From Pseudomonadota bacterium (GTDB taxonomy: Bacteria > Pseudomonadota > Alphaproteobacteria > Reyranellales > Reyranellaceae): DNA of 23,315 nucleotides. Positions 6,325 through 12,850 of this stretch are shown here, piece by piece. The notes below the pieces were generated by a model. It did not search any database and was not told the origin of the DNA. It was given only the letters and a program-made list of their open reading frames with translations. The position numbers and the translations under genes are program-made. Position 1 is the first letter of the stretch; every line of letters starts with the position of its first letter. The DNA is taken from positions 1 through 23,315 of the forward strand of contig JAEZHS010000306.1 in NCBI GenBank assembly GCA_023436825.1. Reading direction: 5' to 3'.

Positions 6325-8019
6325 ATGCCTGAACATCAGACACCGCTGATCGCCACTATTGCCGCGGGTCTGATGCTCGCTTTCGTCCTCGGATTGATCG
6401 CCCACCGGCTGCGCGTGCAGCCCCTGGTCGGCTACCTGCTGGCGGGCGTCGTGGTCGGTCCCTACACACCGGGCATCGAAGCCGATCCGGCGCTTGCCGC
6501 GGAGCTGGCCGAGATCGGCGTCATCCTGCTGATGTTCGGCGTCGGCCTGCATTTCTCGATGAAGGACCTGATGTCGGTCGCCCGCATCGCCGTGCCGGGC
6601 GCGATCGGCCAGATCGCCGTCGCCACGCTGATGGGCGCCGGGTTGTCGTGGGCGCTGGGCTGGTCGCCCATGGCGGGCTTCGTCTTCGGCCTGGCGTTGT
6701 CGGTCGCCAGCACGGTCGTTCTGGTGCGTGCCCTGCAGGATCATCGCATCCTCGAGACGGCGCGCGGACGCATCGCGGTGGGCTGGCTGATCGTCGAGGA
6801 TCTCGCCATGGTGCTGGCGCTGGTGCTGCTGCCGGCGCTCGCGACCGTGACGGCGGGCAATGGCGTTCCCGCCAGCCGCATCGTCTTCTACCTCCTGGTC
6901 ACGCTGGCCAAGGTGTCGGTGTTCATGGCGATCATGCTGATCGTCGGCCGGCGCGTGATCCCGTGGCTGATGCACCATACGGCGCACACCGGCTCGCGCG
7001 AGCTGTTCCGGCTCGCCGTCTACGCCATTGCGCTCGGCGTCGCCTTCGGCGCAGCCAAGCTGTTCGGCGTGTCGTTCGCGCTCGGCGCCTTCTTCGCCGG
7101 CATGGTGATGGGCGAGAGCTATCTCAGCCAGCAGGCCACCGAGGAGGCGATGCCGCTGCGCGACGCCTTCGCCGTGTTGTTCTTCGTCTCCGTCGGCATG
7201 CTCCTGAACCCGATGGTATTCGTCGACGCGCCGCTCGCCCTGCTGGCCACGGTCGCCATCATCGTGATCGGCAAGTCCGTCGCCGCCTACCTCATCGTCC
7301 GCGCCTTCCGCCATTCCAACTCGACCGCACTGACCATCGCGGCGAGCCTCGCCCAGATCGGCGAGTTCTCCTTCATCCTGATCGGCCTCGGCATGGAGCT
7401 CAATATGGTGCCGAGGGAGGCGCGCGACCTCGTGCTCGCAGGGGCGATCATCTCGATCGTGCTCAACCCGCTGGCTTTCCTGGCGATGGAACGGCTGAGG
7501 CGCGGACGGCCCGCCACCGCGCCGACCGACGGGGCTGCGCAGCCTGAACCGGTCGGCACGCTCCAGCCAACCGGCCTCAGCGGCCATGACGTCCTGATCG
7601 GCTACGGTCGCGTCGGCTCGCTGATCGGCAGGGCGCTTGCCCAAGGAGAGAAGATACTGGTGATCGAGACCAGCGATGAGGGGGCTGAAAAGGCCCGACT
7701 GGACGGCGCCGAGGTGATCACGGGCAATGCGGCCGATCCCGCGATACTCGCCGCCGCCAACGTCGCCGGCGCTCGGCGCCTGTTCGTCACCATTCCCGAG
7801 GCATTCGAGGCCGGCCAGGCCGTCCAGCAGGCGCGCGCCGCCAATCCGGCGCTCGACATCCTCGCCCGCGCCCATTCGAACGCCGCCGTCGATCACTTGA
7901 GCAAGCTCGGCGCCAACCTGGTCGTGCTGGGCGAGTCCGAGATCGCCGACCGCATGCTCGAGCGGGCGCAGGACAATACAGCTCCAAGGCCCCGTCATCC
8001 CGACCGGAGCCGAGCGTAG
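6325..8019 (+). CDS. ybaL: CPA2 cation:proton antiporter with RCK domain (YbaL/Kef type)
   Basis: This 564-residue inner-membrane protein has about 12 hydrophobic segments in residues 8-400 (Na+/H+ exchanger fold) and a C-terminal cytoplasmic nucleotide-binding RCK_N domain from about residue 418 (GHDVLIGYGRVGSLIG). The ion-site ED pair is present (WLIVEDLAMVL, D159), as are GYLLAGVVVGPYTPG and the FGVGLHFS segment. Length matches E. coli YbaL (558). It probably exchanges K+ or Na+ for H+. The ATG at 6325 is preceded by GGAGAG with nine bases spacing. It is divergent from the Bug gene, with about 96 bp between starts. The final residues RPRHPDRSRA and the stop are encoded by the left arm of a palindromic repeat, so the natural C-terminus may have been altered. 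Confidence 0.9.
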   Translation: MPEHQTPLIATIAAGLMLAFVLGLIAHRLRVQPLVGYLLAGVVVGPYTPGIEADPALAAELAEIGVILLMFGVGLHFSMKDLMSVARIAVPGAIGQIAVATLMGAGLSWALGWSPMAGFVFGLALSVASTVVLVRALQDHRILETARGRIAVGWLIVEDLAMVLALVLLPALATVTAGNGVPASRIVFYLLVTLAKVSVFMAIMLIVGRRVIPWLMHHTAHTGSRELFRLAVYAIALGVAFGAAKLFGVSFALGAFFAGMVMGESYLSQQATEEAMPLRDAFAVLFFVSVGMLLNPMVFVDAPLALLATVAIIVIGKSVAAYLIVRAFRHSNSTALTIAASLAQIGEFSFILIGLGMELNMVPREARDLVLAGAIISIVLNPLAFLAMERLRRGRPATAPTDGAAQPEPVGTLQPTGLSGHDVLIGYGRVGSLIGRALAQGEKILVIETSDEGAEKARLDGAEVITGNAADPAILAAANVAGARRLFVTIPEAFEAGQAVQQARAANPALDILARAHSNAAVDHLSKLGANLVVLGESEIADRMLERAQDNTAPRPRHPDRSRA

Positions 8020-8113
8020 CGAGGCGGAGTGGAGGCACCCGTTCTTGTTGATGCGACGACAAGAAAAGGTCCCTCGACTGCGCCGCCCTTCGGGCGGCTC
8101 CGCTCGGGATGAC
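7994..8113. repeat. Long imperfect palindromic repeat (REP-like)
   Basis: The arms gtcatcccgaccggagcc (7994-8011) and ggctccgctcgggatgac (8096-8113) are inverted copies with one mismatch over 18 bp, separated by about 84 bp. GTCATCCCGAGCGGAG palindromes of this kind recur in many proteobacterial genomes between genes (recalled knowledge, not searched). The element lies between convergent genes, supplies the last codons of the antiporter, and carries an internal hairpin at 8082-8098. Confidence 0.75.
8082..8098. terminator. Hairpin, possible bidirectional terminator
   Basis: GCCGCCC-TTC-GGGCGGC is a perfect 7-bp stem with a 3-base loop inside the palindromic element, between the convergent antiporter and di-heme cytochrome genes. 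No long T tract follows on either side, so termination would be weak, or helped by the larger palindrome. Confidence 0.4.
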
Positions 8114-8134
8114 GTGAACCAGGCCTGCCATCGA

Positions 8135-9550
8135 TCAAAGTGTCTTCAGAAACTCCAGCAGCGCACCTTTGTCAGCCTCCGGCAGCGCGGTGCCGTAGAG
8201 GTGGCCGGTATTGGCATTGCCGGGTCGATCTGTATCGAACAGGCGGCCCATCGCCTTGCTGTCGGGGCCGTCACTGACGAAACCGACGCGCTGCTGGTCA
8301 TAGACGTCGTATCCCACATGGAACGTCTTCGGGCGATCGGCCGGAGCGCGCAGCAGGTCGGCCAGCGTCGGCACCGAGCCGTTGTGAAGATACGGCGCGC
8401 GCGTCCACAGCCCGTCCAGCGCCTGGGCGACGTAGCCGCTGGTCTTTCGGAAGTGCGAGTAGCGCCAATCGTAGTCGCTGAGCCCGTTGAAGCCGTCGCG
8501 TGCCTGGACCGTCCATGAGTCGAGGCGATTGCGGTCGGTCCCGACCTGCGCGATGGGGATCGGTTGCCCGGTCTTGCTACCGCCGAAGGCGTGGCAGTCG
8601 GCACAATGGTCGCGGAACACCGCACTGCCGCGCTCGGCAAGCGCCTTGTCGATCGCGAACGGATACGCGGGCGGCTCCAGCACTCCCACCCATTTCTGCA
8701 GCCGCGCCAGGCCGACCCGGTTGATCGAATCGTTGCTGGCGCCGTTGCCGATGCCCGAGTTGAGAAAGATCTCCGTCAAGGAGGTGTTCAGGCCATCGCG
8801 ATGCAGGCCGAAATTCGTCCGCCGATTCCAGTTCCACAACGGCACCATGCGTGCCGCACCGATGGTCCCGTCCCACGGCAGGTGAACGAGCTGCACCTTG
8901 GCCGGATTGAACGGATCCACCCGGCCCGGCCCCCAGTCGGGCACGGTATCCATCCACCAGAGCTGGCGCTTCTGCTCGCGCAGGCCGCTCTGCAGCTGCG
9001 GGATGATGAGGAAGCGCAGCAGGAGCCGATCGATCGGCGAGACCGCCTGTCTGAGCTCGATCGCGGGAATCAGCACCTCGGGGGTGAAGCGCTCATCGTT
9101 CGCCGCGGCGAACAGGAAGCGGAAATACCGTTGCAGATCGAGCGTGCTGTTGGGGGCTCCGACCAGGATCTGTCGTGGCGCCGCGGCGTGCTCACGCACG
9201 CTGCCGATGTGGCAAAGACCACAATTCAGGCCGACGCGAGGAAAACCGACGGTCTGCACCGGCAGGCCGATCGGCATCGTCTGGCCCGGTTCCTGCACGA
9301 ATCCAAAGGCGGCATAGCCGCCGGGACCGCCAACCAGGTCTCCGAACACCTCGGGCAGCACGGTCCACACTGCGTACGGCAAGCCGCTTGCCGCCTCCAC
9401 GCCCACCGATCCGTACTTGAAGTACTCGACGTCCGACAGGTAGGGCCGCGGCTCCTCGCGTAGCAGCTTGTACCAGCCGACGGCGCCCAGCAGCACCACG
9501 ACCGCCAGCACGCCGGCAATCCAGCGGATGCGCGGCGTGAAACGCTTCAT
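8135..9550 (-). CDS. Di-heme c-type cytochrome, CCP/RoxA-like (471 aa)
   Basis: The protein has an uncleaved-looking N-terminal anchor (residues 9-25) and two haem c sites: C110-G-L-C113-H114 in the N-terminal half and C316-A-D-C319-H320 in the C-terminal half. The second domain has the usual RAPYLHNGSVPTLADLL segment, and the end reads GHLYGT...EADKGALLEFLKTL. This is the architecture of membrane-anchored periplasmic di-heme cytochromes related to bacterial cytochrome c peroxidase, MauG and RoxA. It is paralogous to the product at 9987-11462 throughout. The ATG at 9550 shares one base with the stop of the 4-TM gene (TGATG), so it is coupled and last in the operon. Peroxidase, oxygenase or plain electron transfer cannot be told apart from sequence. 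Confidence 0.85.
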   Translation of the reverse strand: MKRFTPRIRWIAGVLAVVVLLGAVGWYKLLREEPRPYLSDVEYFKYGSVGVEAASGLPYAVWTVLPEVFGDLVGGPGGYAAFGFVQEPGQTMPIGLPVQTVGFPRVGLNCGLCHIGSVREHAAAPRQILVGAPNSTLDLQRYFRFLFAAANDERFTPEVLIPAIELRQAVSPIDRLLLRFLIIPQLQSGLREQKRQLWWMDTVPDWGPGRVDPFNPAKVQLVHLPWDGTIGAARMVPLWNWNRRTNFGLHRDGLNTSLTEIFLNSGIGNGASNDSINRVGLARLQKWVGVLEPPAYPFAIDKALAERGSAVFRDHCADCHAFGGSKTGQPIPIAQVGTDRNRLDSWTVQARDGFNGLSDYDWRYSHFRKTSGYVAQALDGLWTRAPYLHNGSVPTLADLLRAPADRPKTFHVGYDVYDQQRVGFVSDGPDSKAMGRLFDTDRPGNANTGHLYGTALPEADKGALLEFLKTL

Positions 9551-9963
9551 CAGGCCGGCACCGGCGAAACGGCCTCGGCATCGCGCCGCAGGCGGATCAG
9601 CAGGATGAGCTGGATGATGCCGAACGTTGCGTCGCCAATGCCCAGCTTGAGGAAGCCCTCCGGCATGTAGCCCAGCCAGACGCCGATGAAGAACGTGCTG
9701 GCCGGCACCAGGCGCCCGACCACCAGCAGCCAGGCGTTCGCCTCGTAGCGCAGCGGATCGTGCGCCGCCGGGATGTAGAAGCAGCTCAGGATGATCAGCA
9801 GGACCGAGTAGTTGTAGACCCAGATCGTCGAGACGACGCCACCCAGCCCGAACAGGTCGAGGAGCTTGCCGGTGTCGAAGAAGATCGCCCATGCCGCGAA
9901 AGTCCAGTTCGCGAGCACGCCGAGCCAGACCACGATCGTGAACAGCCGGAAGTTGATCGACAT
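9550..9963 (-). CDS. Small membrane protein, about four TM helices, unknown function
   Basis: The 137-residue product is strongly hydrophobic, with about four membrane spans (near residues 7-28, 42-63, 77-99 and 108-125) and a charged RLRRDAEA tail. I recognise no family. It is sandwiched between two paralogous di-heme cytochromes, 23 bp after one stop and overlapping the next start by one base, so it is almost certainly co-translated with them. A membrane anchor or quinone-facing partner for the cytochromes is a reasonable guess. The ATG at 9963 has AGGGG ten bases upstream; an in-frame ATG at 9972 is too close to that site. Confidence 0.75.
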   Translation of the reverse strand: MSINFRLFTIVVWLGVLANWTFAAWAIFFDTGKLLDLFGLGGVVSTIWVYNYSVLLIILSCFYIPAAHDPLRYEANAWLLVVGRLVPASTFFIGVWLGYMPEGFLKLGIGDATFGIIQLILLIRLRRDAEAVSPVPA

Positions 9964-9986
9964 GGCTTTCATCCCCTGCTCATCCG

Positions 9987-11462
9987 CTAAAGCGTCTTGA
10001 GGTATTCCAGCAGCGCCCGTCGGTCCGCGTCGGAGAGATCGGTGCCGTACACGTGGCCGCCATTGCCGTTGCCTTTGCGCGTCGTGTCGAACTTGACGAA
10101 CTTGCGCCCCCCTTCGGCGGGATCGTCGCTCACGAAACCGACGCGCCCTTGGTCGTAGATGTCGTTGCCGGTGTAGAAGGTCTCCCTGCGCTGGCCCGGC
10201 GCCTTCAGCAGCTCGTCGAGCGACGGCACCGACCCGTTGTGCAGGTAGGGCGCGCGTACCCAGATACCCTGCAGCGGATGACTGGCGTAGCCGCCGCTCG
10301 CGCGGAAGCGATGGAAGGCCCAGGGCTGACCGCGGCCGATCGTGTTCATGCGGTCGGCCATCGCCTTGTCGAAGGCGAGGCTGCGCTCGGGATCGGTGCC
10401 GATTTTCGCCAGCGGAACCACGGCGCCGAAGTGCTCGCCGGACGGCTCGTGGCAGGACGCGCAGAGCTTCTCGTAGATCGGCTTCCCGGTGCCGGCCAGC
10501 GCCATGTCGATCGCGAACGGATAGCGCGGTGCCGGATGGTACATCAGCCATTGCTTGATGCGCTCGAGGCCGGCGAAGTCGAAGCTCGGCGGATCGAGCG
10601 CAACGCCGGCGCCGATCGCGGCGCTGAAGTTGCGCTCGTCGAGCGAATCGTTGTTGCCGTCCCAATGATGCCAGAGGCCCTGTTGCTCGGCCTGGTTCCA
10701 GATCGACATGAAGCGGGCGGTGCCGATCGACTTGTCGTCCTTCATGCCGAGATTGAACACCAGCACCTTGTAGGGATTGAAGGTATCGACGCGGCCGGGG
10801 CCCCATTCCGGCCGGTCGGCGACGATCGAATCGAACTTCTCGCCCTTCGACTTCAGCGCCTCGCGAAGCCGGGGCATCACGACGTAGCGATAGGTCATGC
10901 GTTCGAAGAAGCTGAGTGGCTTGTACTTCTCGATCGCCTCCAGCACGTTGTCTGTCGTGAACTTCTCGCTCCGGCCGCAGGCGAACAGGGACCTGAAGTA
11001 CTCCATCAGGTTGAGCTGGTGCGCCGGCGCCGTCGTGACGATCATCGGCTCCGACGTCGGGGTCGCCCGTACGGAAGCGGTATGACAGAGGGCGCAGTTC
11101 GGACCGACGATCTCGACCGGTCCGATCTGGCGTCGCGAAAAGCCGATCGGCGTCGGCATGCCGGGCTCCTGGATGACCCCGAGGCCGGCATAGCCGCCCG
11201 GCAGCTCGGCCGGGCAGATGTCCGGCAGGACGCGGAACACCCAGTACGGCACGCCTTCGACATCGCTGCCGATCGAGCCGTAGCGGAAATACATCTCGTC
11301 AGTCGCCTGCTCGACAGGGCGATTGATCCGCGAGATCTGGAGGACGAACGAGAGCGCGATCAGCGGGATGATCGCGATCAATCCGAGCACGATGAGCCTT
11401 CGGCGGGTCGCCGCGCGGCTGACCCGGTCGACGGCCGTCAGATCGTCGGTCTTGTCGGTCAT
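9987..11462 (-). CDS. Di-heme c-type cytochrome, CCP/RoxA-like (491 aa)
   Basis: This protein has a 20-residue charged N-terminus, one TM anchor (about 22-42) and two haem c sites, C123-A-L-C126-H127 and C334-A-S-C337-H338. Blocks such as FRYGS-G, GYAGLGVIQEPG, PNCALCHTASV, WGPGRVDTFNPYKV, RYPFAID-ALA and WVRAPYLHNGSVPSLDELL align with the 471-residue paralogue downstream. The C-terminus GHVYGTDLSDADRRALLEYLKTL is the same tail found in the large cytochrome of the divergent arm. The ATG at 11462 has GAGGGGGAG upstream and lies 22 bp after the flavoenzyme stop. It should sit in the periplasm, tethered to the inner membrane. The reaction is unknown. Confidence 0.87.
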   Translation of the reverse strand: MTDKTDDLTAVDRVSRAATRRRLIVLGLIAIIPLIALSFVLQISRINRPVEQATDEMYFRYGSIGSDVEGVPYWVFRVLPDICPAELPGGYAGLGVIQEPGMPTPIGFSRRQIGPVEIVGPNCALCHTASVRATPTSEPMIVTTAPAHQLNLMEYFRSLFACGRSEKFTTDNVLEAIEKYKPLSFFERMTYRYVVMPRLREALKSKGEKFDSIVADRPEWGPGRVDTFNPYKVLVFNLGMKDDKSIGTARFMSIWNQAEQQGLWHHWDGNNDSLDERNFSAAIGAGVALDPPSFDFAGLERIKQWLMYHPAPRYPFAIDMALAGTGKPIYEKLCASCHEPSGEHFGAVVPLAKIGTDPERSLAFDKAMADRMNTIGRGQPWAFHRFRASGGYASHPLQGIWVRAPYLHNGSVPSLDELLKAPGQRRETFYTGNDIYDQGRVGFVSDDPAEGGRKFVKFDTTRKGNGNGGHVYGTDLSDADRRALLEYLKTL

Positions 11463-11484
11463 GTCGATCTCCCCCTCGCCAAGC

Positions 11485-12813
11485 TCACGGGTACGGCGTC
11501 GGCCGGTAGACGGAGCAGATCTCGTCGACCATCGACTGATAGCCGTCCGGGAAGCGGCTGAGCTCGTAGCAACCGAGCGGATGCTTCGGCGCGTTGAGCA
11601 GGCACTTGTTGCAATGCGTGCAGGGCCGATCGGGCAGGTCGCGGCCCTGCCGCCAGCTGTCGAGCAGGTTGTGGTTCGCCACCAGCGCACGGGCGATGGA
11701 CACCGCGTCGAAATCGCCCCGCCGGATATGGCCGTCGATCAGGCTGCCGGTCTGCCATCCGCCGGTGCTGATCACGGGGATGTTCACGGCCTGCTTGATG
11801 GCGCGCGCGCTGTCGGCGCCGATGCCCTCGACCGGCTTTCCCCACTTCTGGCGGAACCAGACCCAGTAGAAGATCGGCCGCAGGACGCGGTAGCGGAACA
11901 AACAATAGTTCCGTACCGTCCGCGTGCCGCCTGACAGCATGGCGTCGTAATTGCGCGTGATGGTCTCGAAGGCAAAATCGCCCGGCGGATTGAGCGGATG
12001 GGGGAACAGGCTGCCCATCGAGACGTGCAGGGCGTCGACGCCGCGGGCCTCCAGCCATTTGCAGACCTGGATGCTGTCGGCCAGCGTGTTGCCGCGACCT
12101 TCCCACGGGATCACGTTGTTGTAGTCGATGGCGCTGATCTTCATCTGCAGGTGGAAGTCCCGGCCGACCTTGGCGCGGATGGCATCGACGATCTCGAGAA
12201 CGAAGCGCGCCCGATTCTCGAGACTGCCGCCGTACTCGTCCTGGCGATCGTTGATGCCCGAGCTCAGGAACTGGGTGATCAGGTAGCCGTTGGCGCCGTG
12301 CAGCTCGACCCCGTCGAGCCCGGCCTCGCGTGCCCGGCGCGCGCCGTCGGCAAAAGCCGCGATGACCTCCTTGATCTCGGCCCGCGTCATCGCCCGGCAG
12401 GGAAAGCCGTGCAGGGATTCGCTGCGGCTGGTGGAGCTCTGCGCGATGCGGTGCTCGTTGGACAGCCCCGGCATGTCCTGCTGACGGCCGGAGTGGCTGA
12501 GTTGCATGATGTACTTGCAGTCGTCGTAGCGATGCACTGCCTCGCCCACCCTGCGCCAGAAGTCGATGGACTCGTCGGTGTGGATCGTCGCGTAGTTGGG
12601 CAGGATGCGGCCGTGCATCGTCACCGGCACGTAAGACGAAATGATGCCGCCGATGCCGCCGCGGGCGAACCTGGTTTCCCAGTTGATGCGGGTGTCGGTG
12701 CCCGATCCATCCTCGTTGTCCCAGCGCCCCGAGATGTTGGAGCGCAGGACGCGATTCTTGATCGTGAGGTTCTCGCTCAGCTTCAATGGCTGGAAAATTG
12801 CGTCAGTGGCCAC
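11485..12813 (-). CDS. OYE-family NADH:flavin oxidoreductase with Fe-S motif
   Basis: The 442-residue protein is an FMN-binding TIM barrel of the Old Yellow Enzyme/2,4-dienoyl-CoA reductase class, which typically reduces activated C=C bonds. Visible landmarks are FQPLKLSENLTIKNRV at the start, HGANGYLITQFLS (172-184), DEYGGSLENRARF (192-204), and the phosphate-binding STGGW region near 349. A C-terminal cysteine set C398-x2-C401-x2-C404-x10-C415 resembles the 4Fe-4S site of dienoyl-CoA reductase, but the FAD/NAD(P) domain of that enzyme is absent. An aromatic/basic stretch at 300-325 is unusual and might touch the membrane. The GTG start at 12813 follows AGGGGG. It lies 37 bp after the patatin stop, second in the operon. 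Confidence 0.87.
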   Translation of the reverse strand: MATDAIFQPLKLSENLTIKNRVLRSNISGRWDNEDGSGTDTRINWETRFARGGIGGIISSYVPVTMHGRILPNYATIHTDESIDFWRRVGEAVHRYDDCKYIMQLSHSGRQQDMPGLSNEHRIAQSSTSRSESLHGFPCRAMTRAEIKEVIAAFADGARRAREAGLDGVELHGANGYLITQFLSSGINDRQDEYGGSLENRARFVLEIVDAIRAKVGRDFHLQMKISAIDYNNVIPWEGRGNTLADSIQVCKWLEARGVDALHVSMGSLFPHPLNPPGDFAFETITRNYDAMLSGGTRTVRNYCLFRYRVLRPIFYWVWFRQKWGKPVEGIGADSARAIKQAVNIPVISTGGWQTGSLIDGHIRRGDFDAVSIARALVANHNLLDSWRQGRDLPDRPCTHCNKCLLNAPKHPLGCYELSRFPDGYQSMVDEICSVYRPTPYP

Positions 12814-12850
12814 TGGCTACCCCCTTGCCGACATCCTGCCGGCGGGTTCT

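Noticed and set aside
6247..7998. Minus-strand open frame of 583 codons opposite the antiporter
   Set aside because: Antisense shadow with no hydrophobic or domain pattern; the plus strand encodes a complete CPA2 antiporter.
7994..8113. CRISPR-like or attachment-site interpretation of the palindrome
   Set aside because: There is only one pair of arms, no spacer series, no integrase and no tRNA nearby. An intergenic palindromic repeat explains it better.
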